From Dysidea avara (Eukaryota > Porifera > Demospongiae > Dictyoceratida > Dysideidae), in assembly GCF_963678975.1 (NCBI RefSeq), contig NC_089282.1, forward strand, positions 186,001-250,000: DNA of 64,000 nucleotides, written 5' to 3'. A model generated the notes under the pieces. The model searched no databases. It worked only from the letters and a program-made list of their open reading frames with translations, and was not told the DNA's origin. Positions 10,784-24,400 of the stretch are shown here, one piece after another. The translations under genes were made by a program, and so were the position numbers. Numbering within the stretch: position 1 is the stretch's first letter; every line of letters begins with the position of its first letter.

Positions 10784-12430
10784 CGTGTATCGTGTATTAT
10801 AAAAAAAATTACACTTCGTGTTATAATAGCTCTAGTTAATATCGCAACTGGTAAGGCTTCCTTGTCCATGGTGATATCTCCCGCTTGGTACGAGCCGTAC
10901 AAGTGCATCACGTGAATACCATTATCAATGTAACCGTCCACTTGAGACTAGACAAACTGAAGCCTTATCATATACTATATGGCAGTAGCCTGGGGTTGTA
11001 GTTATGGCGAGAAGTCATTGACTAAGTAGAGGATGAATATAGAGATTACAGATCCTAGCTGTTGTGGCTCCTCTGGCACATACATGTTGCAGGGGATCAA
11101 GTCACCACCACATACGGGATTTTTTTTTCTGCATTCTTCAACATTTCAGTTACATGTTTATGACTCCCTGTATTGACAGGCTTTAGCCTTCTCACAGTCC
11201 CTAGAGGGATATACTAGTAACAGGCTAGCCTAATAGTTGGGAATCTGTTGGGTATATCAATGACATTACAGATATACACATTTTTCTCATATCATAGAAG
11301 GCACATCTCACAAACTAGAGAAGCAAGGTAGGTTGTTGGTGCTGCACCTTCATATACAGCGGGACTTTTCTCTAGTCTCACGACTTCCAGTTCACCTCTA
11401 GGTTAAGTGATCTTAACAATCTCTGTACAATAAGACCACTCTAAATAATGTTTCCCATCCACCACCCACATCAGCTATCATTCCAGTAAGACATCTTGTA
11501 ACAGTGTTAGCTTGTACAACTTAAAAGCATGTTTTTTTTGCTAGGCAATAGATAAGTTGCCAATCTTATAATGGACTGCCCACATGCAAATTATGCTTGA
11601 GTCCAGGATGGGAAACAGAGAATATATCCTAATAATTTTGGTAAGATCTGATGGAAACACAATTACATCACTTGTTAACATTATGGAGCTACACCAAATA
11701 TGGTTATACCTCACATGTACAAGGACTTGTAGCGACCTTGTTCACAATCAGTCAAAAGTGTCCTTATAGCTACCATAACATCTTGTGAAAGTCAGAATGA
11801 CTATTAAGAGTTAATTCTTGATATAATTATACAGATAAACAATAAACAAACAGAAGACTATACTAACTCAAAACATTAGAATACACTAAAGTCCACACCC
11901 AATAAACAATTTTTAATAACATCAAAATAATTTCTAATTTAACACACACTCACGCAAAACGTTTTACAATAATTCGTGTACTTTACAAAAATAACTTCTA
12001 TCACTATGACAACAGCAAACATATTTACAATTCTCTACACGACTTATCAAAAATAATAATATAATATATAATATATCTTGATAATAATCTTGTTCTACAA
12101 AATGGCCCAAATTATTAGATTATATTACATGGAGAAGTGTCATTGGTTCCTATTAGCAGTCCACCAGTGGTTGCCAAGACAACAACAGTAATCACTATGG
12201 AAACTAAACCAATTACGCTTCAGCAATGACAAAACACACATACAACACACATGAGGGAAAAAGCAAGGAAAAATAGACGACAACTTGACTCTCATTAGAA
12301 CACAATTACTAGTGCAAGGACAAAATATGACTACTGCAACCTGTTGAACAAGGAGATCATGTTATCATAATGGTTATTTCTAATTAATACAACTTACCAA
12401 GTGGTGTGGATCATGTGAGCTCTACCTGTG
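10784..12430. other. Between phosphatase and CELF; possible extra phosphatase exons, CELF 3' UTR
   Basis: On the minus strand, 11322-11397 (GELEVVRLEKSP...) and about 11060-11127 (CGGDLIPCNMYVPEEP...) follow plausible AG acceptors and read like protein. Their splice phases could not be reconciled with the model downstream, so they are left as candidates for an ectodomain. From about 11800 to 12430 the DNA is very AT-rich and probably contains the 3' UTR of CELF. Nothing else was recognised. Confidence 0.35.
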
Positions 12431-15400
12431 TTAAAAGGACGAGGTGACGGTATTAATTGTGGGGGGAACAACTTGAGGAGGCAATAATTTTTTTTTGTTC
12501 TTTAGCTGAACTTTAAGTTTCTTAGTTAGTACTTCATACCCATTCATTGCTTGTATGGCGGACTGCGCAGACATGGGATTATCATAGCTGACAAAACCTG
12601 TAACAGAACAATGATGTGTGACAAGGTATACCACATACAACAATAACACACTAATAGGGGGGAAAGGAGATTTAGCGGAATGGTGGAAACAGCGGAATGG
12701 TAGAGTGTGGTAGAGCATCATAGACAATGGTAGCACGAAGACTCAATAACTGTTTGCTAGTACTGTTAACACAACGTAGCTAGCTAGAACTCACCAAAAT
12801 TCTCTTGGAGCACCAATTTCTCCATTGTATAACTTGCAGCTTAGTTTAATTAGACATAATAATCTTTGAGCTTCTCTTAAACTGTACGTAGCTTCATCAT
12901 CGATCTGTCACCTTGCAGCACACCGTATTCGAAACGCACATTACAATAAGCGCCTAGCCAAAGTACATTATTACACATAACCGTCTGTTAGAATGTTCTT
13001 TAAAGTTATCATGCCACTCTGTGTTGTAAACGTGCATGTCATCGTGGTCTTCTTTCAATCACGTGAGAATGTTGGCTAGGTGCTTATTGTAGCATGCCCT
13101 TCGAATACAGTGTGCTGCAAGGTAACAGATTAATGAGGCTATAGTTTAAGAGCAGATCAAGGATTATTTATTATGCCTAATGTTGTGGTTACGATGCTAA
13201 GATGCTAGTTTTACACTGCAGAAATTGGCATGCTCCAACTGATTGTGGTGAGTTCTAGCTAGCTACATTGTACTAGCTAACAGTTATTGAGTCTTCACGC
13301 TACTTATGTATAGTGCTCTTAGGCTGTCCATAATCTGGATCATTTAGCTGTTTCCGCCATTCCGCTAAATCTCCTTTCCGCTAGTAGGGCTGGGACGAGG
13401 CTTTGAATGTTTCGTGGGTTTGAAGGTTAAGTTAACTTTCAAATTATAAAAGTATCCTTTGGAGCTTCGTAATGTGCTCATAGTCTACGAAGGAATTACA
13501 AATAAACGTCGTTATCTTTATTGCAACTGCTTATTCATCTTGCGTGATTGATGTTCGTCTCTTCGTTACTGATCTTCGTGTGCCATGCCCACTTTAAAAC
13601 CATTACAGTTTAGCTTGCTAATGTAGTTGTAGCCTTAAAACACCTTATAAAGTGATAGATAATGCATGGAACGTCCTTTTAGCCATTAGTTGGCGTGTGC
13701 ATATGCACAATTGCAGTATAGCGGACACACCCATTTGCAGTCGATTGATCGTGTCATTCAATACTGCTGCTATTATGCACATTCCAAATGCTTACAAAAT
13801 CATTAAATAAGATTAGAAAGATAAAACTTAAGAAGGATGTGCATAAATACAAGAAAACCTGTAACTTGAAAGCTAACACAGAAGATTCAAACGAACAATT
13901 TTTTAGCGAATGTTCCAAGGTAAATTACAATATTCGTCCCAGCCCTACACACTAGAAGCTCAGGCTATCATGGCAATACACATCCCCCCACCCTTCAAAA
14001 AAGAGAGAATAATTATACAACCAAATACTAAGAATAATACGAAATGCGGTTATAAATTATGTCATTAATAATGAATGAATAAATAAATAAATAATGTTTG
14101 AGAGAACTACGAGGCCTAGAGACATGAACTATGCGGGGATAGATTCGCCTGTGAATGAAGGCACAACCGTATAATAAGTACGCCTGTTCATGCTGATGAG
14201 TTAGTGTAATTCTATATAACGCCCGGCACCACACCCTTATTTAATTGCAGATTGCTCGAAGGAGAAATCAGGAGAAATCCGCAGAGAGGCCAGAGGCCAC
14301 TTTACTGGTAAACAACAACATCACAAGTATGTTTAAATGTTTGTAACTGTGTATTTTGTGTGCAGGATATGCCCTCCAGGCATCATGCAGTGAACAACCA
14401 GCTGATGACCAGTTGGGATACCAGCTGATGACCAGTTGGGATACCAGCTGATGCGCTCATAAACAACCAGCTGGAACAACAAGGTAATGAGTAATGTAAT
14501 ACTTGTACTGGTGGTAGTTGTATTATACATCTTCATCCTTCATCTGGCTTGCTAGCGGCTGGAATTATTTTCCACTGGACTTATCTACTACTCTAATGCG
14601 AGTCTGTATAATAGCTAAACAAGAAGCCGATGCAGTGCTGCATATACAACAATGTGTAACTATCTCCTGTATGTTGTACATGGCTGTATGCATAATATTA
14701 TAGAGTGTGATCACTGTGCCAATGCCACACCACTGATATACTGGCACATCACCTGTGGCCTCTAGTTACAACAGAGTCTGTTGTGCCATATTGGCTTGAT
14801 TGGGATCAATTGTTAAATGTGACTTCACCATGTCCCTTGTTCTGCATAGCCTCATTTCACTGCTGAGTCATCTTGAGAGACACGTCACACCTACAATATA
14901 TAGCTACTTTCAATATAGCTAACTTAACTTGGTTTTTGTGTAGGTTATGTTTTAGTATTGTGGTTTTCTGATGCCAGTTAAACTCCCTTGCCTGTGTATG
15001 TATGCATATGTATCATTTCCACCGGTACACACACACTGCTCTGAGTGTTTCCTATGGCACTGTTTATACTTGCACAATGGGTAGGTTGCAACGTTGGTGT
15101 ATGTACTTGGTTGTATGTGACGCGGTCCTAGTAATTATACAACCAAGTACTAAGAATAATACGAAATGCGGTAAAATTACGTCATTAATAATGAATGAAT
15201 AAATAATAATTAATAAATAATGTTTGAGAAAACTACGAGGCCTAGAGACATGAACTAAGCGGGGATAGATTCGCCTGTGAATGAAGGCACAACCGTATAA
15301 TAAGTACGCCTGTTCGTGCTGACGACTTTACCATACGTGTAATTCTATATAACGCCGGGCACCACGCCCTTGTTAATTACAGATTGCTCGAACGAGAAGA

Positions 15401-18400
15401 TTAGTAAACGTCTGCGGAGAGGCCAGGCGGGTAGTTGTATTATAGGTCTACATCTTCATCCTTCGTCTGGCTTGCTAGCGGCTGGAATTATTTTCATTAT
15501 ACCGGCACCTTCATCTGGCTTGCTGGCGGCTGGAATTATTTTCCACTCGGCTTAACTACTAGTCTACTGTGAGTCTGTAATAGCTAAACAAGAAGCCGAT
15601 GTAGTGCTGCATATACAACAATGTGTAACTATCTCCTGTATGTTGTACATGGCTGTATGCATAATATTATAGGCTGTGATCACTGTGCCAATGCCACACC
15701 GCTGATATACAGGTACATCACCAGTGGCCTCTAGTTACAACAGAGTCTGTTGTGCCATATTGGCTTGATTGGGATCAATTGCTAATTGTGCCTTCACCAT
15801 ATCCCTTATTCTGCATAGCCTCACTTCACTGCTGAGTCATCTTCAGAGACACGTCACACCTACAATATATAGTTACTTTCAATATAGCTAACTTAACTTG
15901 GTTTTTGTGTAGGTTGTGTTTTAGTATTGTGGTTTTCTGATGCCAGTTAAACTCCCTTGCCTGTGTACGTATGCATATGTATCATTACCACAGGTACACG
16001 CACACTGCTCTGAGTGTTTCCTATGGCACTGTTTATACTTGCCCAATGGGTAGGTTGTAACGTTGGTGTATGTACTTGGTTGTATGTGACACGGTCCTAG
16101 TAATAATAATAATAATCAGTATATCCAATAGACCTTAACATATTTGAGAGCAGGCACTAAATCTTCGATCAGAAAGTGATAGAGCACAGCAAGGTATATC
16201 AGTAACATAACTTCCATAACTAACTTGTAGTCACTTCTTATGTTGTATGCATTGTGAAGAAGAGATGGGAGATGAGCAATGAGGTATGTGTCCCTCTATT
16301 TTCGGATAGTTTGGAAGTACAGATGGGGCTTATTGAGAGTGACAGATACTGATATTCCTGGTGTGTATATGCATGGAGTGAACTGAATCTCATACAAACA
16401 AGGTGATGGCTAGCTTGTTGCAGTGCACCAACCACAGGGAAAAAGCCTGTTTTGTTTGAAACGTGCAATTCTTCATGTCTGTGAATATGGAGCTCTATTG
16501 TGAGATGTAGCTACTCATAGCAAGGCTTATACTGGGTGTCAGATGATCAAGTTATTATATAATGAATCAATAACTAAGACAATCTTTTAATTCTATCCTA
16601 AAAGGCCATTTGCAATTCTGCTATGCCAAATTATCAAAGTGGATTTACAGTGAAATTAAATCAAGTGATGAGGAAATTTTTATCTATAGTAATATCTTGA
16701 TTCCAGTGACAGATGGTTCTAAGGCATGAGTATGGCTACATCAGTCGGATTGTTGATTTGTTTTAAGCTGGATGACTCAGTATTCACTCAGTATTCAAAC
16801 TATGGCTAGTTCATTAGTATGCCAAAGCCAGATGATACCAGGCCCTAGCATAACTAATTAATGTGTCAGTACAGATAATTAAAATGACATATTGGATGTC
16901 AGCATACCGATATTTACATAACCAACGGAAGGATGTACATTAATCACCTAGTATTGGGACTTGTCAGTGTTTGGTATGGTGTTAGTTTTGCTAACAGTTT
17001 GTTAAACCAAGACTAAATAATAACAAAGGTGTACTCTTTTAGAAAATAACAATGAATCTTCCTATTACTTATCACTCAGTTCCTTTTGAATGTAAAGCAA
17101 CAGCATTGGTAATGTTGATATATTTAAAATACAGAGTTGTGTCCTGTACAATACGAAATACATTATGTCTCAATTAAATACTGGATCTGAGCAGAAGGGA
17201 TGTACAGAACAACTACAAACTTGGAATAAACCTAGGAGACTAGATACTGAATATTACTGGCAAGAGATGAAGTACAGGTAATCAAAAGCTCAGAGAATTA
17301 ATGGATGGCATTACTGTCGTCCCAACAAAGCAAGAAGCTTGACAGAAAATTTGCTTACGTAGCATTCACCTAAGCTGCTGCTGCCGCCACCGCTAATTAT
17401 GCTGTTTGTGTTGCAGAAACTACCTTTGACAGAAAGAAGATAACTCAGACAAACTCACTGCTAGAATAGCATGAATCTTTGTGTTTTAAGGAGATATACT
17501 TTGTTTTGCAGAAGCACTTAGGGTTTTAGGTGAAAACACCAAACTACTTTTTCACACATATAACCTCATCATACCGATCATGTACGTATTCATAAACAGT
17601 GTCTGAAGATGTTTTACTGTAACTTTTGCTATACACCTTATAGTATGTTCACGTTGAGCTGTATCCTAAAAAACAGCTAAAAATTAAAAGTGGATTTTTT
17701 CTCAACAGAGTTAACATTTCAGCCAACCAGATGATTATTGGTAACAGCAAAGGTGTCAACAACAGATATGTACAGTTTGGCTCCATTACAAGTTCGGGAA
17801 AGGGCTGTAATGGGACACTGTACTTATATGGCTTCCCCATAGGAAATGTATTGTGAAAACTTTGATTGGCCGTAAATATTATGTCAAACCTTTGAACAAA
17901 ATGATTTCAAAATATTTTTAGCGGATCAAGCAGTACTACAAATCAGCCAAAATTTCAAGATCATGTGTAATTGCATCCATGAGTTATTAAATGTTTTTGA
18001 GGATTCAGCTCAACGTGAACGTACTATAGATAAAGAAACGATACAGATCAGGATGATCCTTTTAATAGTTATACCACGGCTGCGAGGGATTTTGCTGATA
18101 TATACACCCAAAGCCCGAGGGCTGCGGGTGTATATGCCAGCAAAATCCCAAGCAGCCGTGGTATAAGTAATATATATCACTTGGGGCGCACTCACCTAAT
18201 AGGTGAAAGAACTAATGAGAACTCATCCCATTTATTTTATACAGTAGCATCTGAAAATCAATCGTGGTTTTAAAAGCGCGGGCTAATAGCCATCAAAACG
18301 TTGTCCATACGTTAAAACGTCATTAATACGTTACTATGCTTCAACACGCTATGTTAGAAAACTTGCGATTGTGGGATTGAGTTTATATTGTTATCATTTT

Positions 18401-21400
18401 TGTACTAAGTTAAGCCAACTAACTTCGCTATTGGGACAGTAAGTAAGTTACTATATTAAGTTAAGTACTTAGGACTGTAAGTTACTAACCTATTTCAGCG
18501 TAGCAGTAGTAGTTTTTCCATTCTGTGGTCTGTTCAAAGGCTGATACGCGGTGGGTAGAAATACGCATCCACGATCGCCCAAACAATTATTTTGTGCCTT
18601 CATTATCCTTTACTAACAACCAACTAGTCCATCTTAAAGAATATACTCAGTTTAGTAACCACTACAAAATCGAGTCCCACAATGCAAAGCTCTATGTTGC
18701 TCAATATAGTGAGTCAAAGCGTATCGTTTCTTTGAACTGGCTGGGCATCAAAGTCGTTGGCAAACCGCTTTCCCATGATATTGCCCGGGAAATATGCAAG
18801 TTAAGCACCGAGCGGCACCTTCAAATACCCACGCTAAAGTGGTATATGTACATGATACTATACAATTGTGTGCATTGGAAATGCAAAACTTTAATAAAAC
18901 CCCTTGAAAATAGCATTTTCAGTCAATCTTGTTTACTTCCAGACTGAGAAAACAATTTGTTTCATGTGGTATTTTAATGGGCTATCATGTTGCAGCTGCA
19001 GGCTTTGTACTGGTCTAATACTAGATCCAGCCTTTAAACTAATAGGATATTGATTGTTTTCCATGTAAACATATAGTTTTATTGACAACCTTCAAAAATA
19101 GGGTTCCAAAGGACTTTTAACTTGCCACCCCTTCTAAAATCTAATAAACGTACAAACCCCATAAGAATTTATCAAAAAGTGATTGGTTTTGTGGTTTAGG
19201 TGCTGAACTACCAGTAGTAGTAGTAGTGAACTAATGATAATCGTGATATGTGATATATCAATAATAATAAATTGTGGTGATACGATACTGGATATAGGAG
19301 TTGTTTCCAGCTGCTAGCAACTAATTACAACCAGCTGTTCACAGTTTACGTAAGCAAGGCTGGTAAGCTTAGGCCAGACACCTTTCTAAGTTCTCAAAAT
19401 CATCAAATATTGTTGGAAATTGGCTGATGGTCAGCAATCTCTGCAATAGTACAATGCTTATATACAATGATAGAGACGGGTTTAACAAGAAGGCGTGGCA
19501 CTATATTACACCATTTTTGCATAACACAATCTGGATTTGTGTAGGGCAAAAAAGATCGGGAAAATCAATGTAGGCCAACCTTTTTTGAAGTATTTCTGAG
19601 CACTGCAATACTGCATAAAGTAATCACTACCCGAAATACAAGCCTTGTATAGTCATACTTTATCAATACTTGGGATTGCTGAAAAAGAATAATGGAGTGA
19701 CTTTTCTGTACAGCTGGTTAATGAGTGTAAAATTTTTTAAATACCTCCTAAAAGCATCTGAAAGATAACTTATTTACCATGCCTGAGTTTACTAATGGTT
19801 TTAGTCCTCAAACTACTCGTTTTTATCGTTGCTTAATTGATAAGTTCCAGTTGACATAACATTTCTTTCGCCCTACAAAAAAGGCTGGTAATTTGCACAT
19901 ACGGGGTATTTCTATGACCACACCTTTTCGTTAAACACATCTATACTACACCTGTGGCAAAGGTCAAAAGCACTGCACTGTGGTATATAACTGATATACC
20001 ATGGCAAACTGGTATCTATATATATAAAGCTGAAAAACCGTCCGTCCGTCTGTCTACATTCCATTCGGGTCAGTCAGCTATCTTGCTAACCACCGCACGT
20101 ATCAAAGGGGTTTGTTTGCTCCACGAAGTACTCATCATCTAGCTTCACCAAGTTTGTTTAAAGACGTTTCTACCTGCTGCCGTTTGCCGTCTACAGCGCA
20201 TTGAATGTAGGACTGGAGAGCAAGTCACTGGAATTTTTGTACAAACCGCATGGTGAACCGCAAGTAAATACCTAAGCTATTCAACTTATGCATGCCTTTA
20301 TAACTACCTTTAATTCACCTACAACCACAAGGATTCAATAGTTTAGCAGGGAGGCTGTGTGCCTCATAATCGTGAGGTAGTGGGATCGAGACTCGCATGT
20401 GTTGCACATCTTTTTTTTCGTCCAGTGAACCTTTTTAGTACAGCATTTTACACGTGACGCCTGCACGTGAATTCAAATCTTTTCAGTGCTAAAGTGTCAA
20501 GATGCCAAAGCTAAAAAGACAGTCTTCTTATCGCGCTTCTCAAGCAAAGCGACATAAACAGATTCAAAGACAAGATCCAGATAAGCAACAACAGGAAAGG
20601 GGTAGAAAGCGCGAATTATATCAGCTGGGTGCCAGTGTTTCCCGTGAAGTAACAGCAGAAACAGGAGAAGATGAAGTAGAGAGAAGGCGACAACGTGATG
20701 CTGAAGCCCATCGCCTTGCCCGTGAAGAACAACAAAGGGACACAACTGCCTGAAGCCTGGATCGACAAGACCCAGTAACAAGACATATAGAACAGCAGCA
20801 GAATACAGTTGCAAGATGGCAGACGCGTGCTGATCCATCCGTAAGGGAACAAGAACAGCAACAGAACAGTTATCCGTCAACTCGCCACACAGTACAGAGC
20901 TCAGGAGCAGCAGATGAACAACACACGTCGACAACAGGTAAGTGCCAGTAGACTACCTAGCTTAATGGCCATTAATTATCAGCCAGACACCTTCTACAAC
21001 ACAACTGATATAGGCACACTTAGTGTAGTGTTCACATTGCGGGGCATTGAAATTTCCTGGGGAGACTGAGTCATTTTGTTGTTCTAAAGGTAATGTCCAA
21101 CTGGAGCCATTCCCTCAACCACAGCCTTTCTTGCAACACCTGTATGAAGGTACAGACAGTGATAGCAAACATTTCCTGACAAACATACGTAAATATAATT
21201 CCGCATTTCAAATGACCAGCTTTGGTTGTAATGAGGTGACAATTTGTGGCTTTAATCCCTCCTTTAAAATACAGGGTCAGGTATATCATCGGATTGGTAG
21301 CATTGTTCCATCAATGGGTGAGTCTCCAAAATTTTGTCAGGTTTATTTCATTGACAATCAGGAGTCACAGGTGGCCACTAGGTGTCAAATAGTTGGTGGT

Positions 21401-24400
21401 TTAAGGCCAGACATTGTCAGCAATATCAACCAGCTATTGCATAATGACAATCACTATGTGAAAGTGGCTAAGGACTTATTTGACCAACATGATGTCCCAA
21501 CAAACATCAGGGTTGAATGAAACAAAGAGACCTACAGATGAGCACCCCAGGAGGTACAATAGTCCCATGTGTGATGAGGTGGGTGTGTTGATGCCTAATA
21601 AAAATGCAAACAACAAGGACATAGTGTTGCATTATAGGGATGGTGGTTTGCATCATATTTTGGAATTGCACAGAAGCTATGATCCATTGCAGTACCCACT
21701 GATTTTCTCTCATGGTACTGATGGGTGGCATATCAATCTTAAACTAGCTAACAATAAAAAATTGACAGCCCTGGTATATTACCACTACCACATCATGGTA
21801 AGGCAAAATGTGTCTGTGTTGCTTAGGGCCAAGCGACTGTTCCAACAGTTCTTGGTAGATGCATACTGCAAAATTGAAACAGAACGGTTGCAATTTCTTA
21901 GGCGTGAGCAAAAAGCATTTCGTGCTGACTGCTATCAGGATCTCCGAGATGCAATTGTTGATGGAGACGGGGACCCTAACAATGTAGGCCGTAGAATTAT
22001 CCTGCCATCAACATTTACAGGTGGGCCACGTTATATGCATGAATGTCAACAGGATGCCATGACTTATGTTAGGAAATATGGCCACCCCGATTTGATTATT
22101 ACAATGACATGCAATCCCAACTGGCCAGAAATTAAAAACAATCTGTTGCCAGGTCAAAAGCCCCAGGATCGTCCAGAATTAGTGGCTCGAGTCTTTAGGC
22201 TCAAACTTAAGAAAATGCTAGAGATGTTAAAAGCAGAAATGATTTTTGGAAAACCACAGGCTTCGCTTTACTCAGTGGAATGGCAAAAGCGTGGCTTACC
22301 ACATGCTCACATCTTGGTGTGGTTGATTCCAGAACACAAGATACACCAGATAAAATAGATGATATTGTTTGTGCTGAAATACCTGATGCCCTGAACTGCA
22401 CCAGATTGCGATGTCCAACATGGTACATGGACCCTGTGGGAGCATCAATCCATTGTCTCCTTGCATGGAACATGGCCAGTGCAGTAAGAAGTACCCCAAA
22501 CCATTGATATCTGAGACCCAACTAGGTACTGATAGCTACCCATTGTACAGGAGGAGAAGCCCTGAAGATGGTGGCCAGGTGAGTACCATCATCATTAATG
22601 TGAGAAGCTCTCAGGTAACTGAGGAAATTGACAACAGGTGGATAGTGCCTTACAACAAGTTTTTGTTGCGAGCCTTAAACTGCCACTGCAATGTTGAACT
22701 GCACGTCCATCAGTTCCATCAAGTATGTACTGAAGTACATACACAAGGGCTGTGATCAGGCAACCTTTGCACTACATTCAGACCAGGTGGACGAGATCTC
22801 TGAGTATCAGAATGCTCGATACATCAGCAGCAATGAAGCAGCCTGGAGGATACTGGAGTTCCCGATCCATGAGAGATTTCCTCCTGTTCAACAACTAGCT
22901 GTGCACTTGGAGAATGGTCAGCGAGTTTATTTCACTGAGGACACTGCAAGGGATCAAGCTTCAGGGGCCCCTCCGAAGACTACCTTCACAGAATTCTTTG
23001 CTTTATGTCAGGTAGACAACTTTGCCAAGACACTATTGTATGTTGATGTTCCTGAATATTACACGTGGAGCAACAAGTCTTGAAGAGGAGGAAACAAGGA
23101 ACACAGGTTGCTGGGTACCCTGGTGTTAAGCAAGCTCAAGCCTTGGGTAGGGTCTACACCATCAGCCCACGTCAAGGAGAGTGCTTTTATCTCCACTTAC
23201 TTTTACATAATGTTAACGGTCCTCAGTCATTTGCTGCTCGGAGGACTGTTAATGGTGATCTGTGCAGTTCCTTCCGTGAGACATGCCTCAAGTTGGGACT
23301 GCTCGAAGATGACAATCAGTACCACTTAGCTATGGAGGAGGCAAGTGTGATAAGAAAACCGTCTCTTTAGCTTTGGCATCTTGACACTTCAGCACTCAAA
23401 GATTTGAATTCACATGCAGGCATCATGTGTAAAAACCTGTTTGTTTGTGGTTTTGACAGGAATGTAGCTCAAGCTTTCCTCTACACCAACATCTTCAACA
23501 AATTGTAGAGAACGAAAGGAAGCACGTAGCGGTTTGTAACAACAAACTTGGAGTTGCCAGATGATGAGCGCTTAATTTCGTTAAAGTCCCATATCGATAC
23601 GTACTTTGGTTGTTGAGTTACGGGCATTGGAGAGACAGACAGACAGACAGATAGACAGCTTTATATATATAGATTTGCAAGCTATTAAATTTTGTTATCA
23701 CCAGATAGAGGAAGCTTATGCATGTGCAATGGCGGCCAAACAAAATTGATACCGCCTTCAGAACAAGAGTTATAATAAATAATGAAATTTTAATCTAGAT
23801 TACTTTCATAGGCCACTGTACATTTATTTTACGCATAATATTTTACGGAAAATTAATATGTATGGGTTAATTTGACATGAGTTTAGATATGTTACTCAGT
23901 GGATTACTAACGAGATTAGTAACTTCATTACTCATAGTAATAATATTATGTAATATTAGATTCATTACAGTAACTTCATTACTTAGGTAACGCGTTACAT
24001 TTGTAAGATTACGTCACAGACACAAAATGGCCGCTGTAGTGTGGGGGGAAATACGTAAAATTTGTATGGGCAACTATGGGAAGAAAATTTTCGAATGGCA
24101 ATATCTCAGCTAAGAAGGAAGATATCAAACTCTAACTAGCAGTATGACTATAAGACATTACGATAAGTGTGTAAAAGTGATTTTCGGTTGAGTTTCAAAA
24201 CAACGCTAGATTCCTATTCTTTCAGCTAATTTATAACCATACCTGCTGGTTAGAGCTCGATATCTTCCATCTTAGCTGAGATATTGCCATTCAAAAATTT
24301 TCTTCACATAGTCGCCCATACAAATTTTACGAACATTACCACACTACAGCGGCCATTTTATGTCTGTGACGTAATTTCAGATAAGGCTCAATGACAACCA

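Larger units (their letters stand above)
20015..23673. mobile_element. Decayed Helitron with inverted 5'-type termini at both ends
   Basis: The left end starts TCTATATATATAAAGCTG after an A. The right end, read on the minus strand, also starts TCTATATATATAAAGCTG after an A, followed in both by a CTGTCTGTC-type run. The arms match further inside: GCCTGCACGTGAATTCAAAT with AAGTGTCAAGATGCCAAAGC on the left has an inverse partner at 23360-23430. Between the arms lie remains of a Helitron Rep protein. Rolling-circle elements normally have one TC 5' end and one CTRR hairpin 3' end, so two 5' ends facing outward suggest a head-to-head fusion or a TIR-like derivative. The helicase half is missing. 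Confidence 0.8.

Noticed and set aside
10794-10945. Open segment upstream of the phosphatase membrane exon (HVMHLYGSYQAGDI...)
   Set aside because: Its splice phase does not match the membrane exon; the short ATGG start exon fits exactly.
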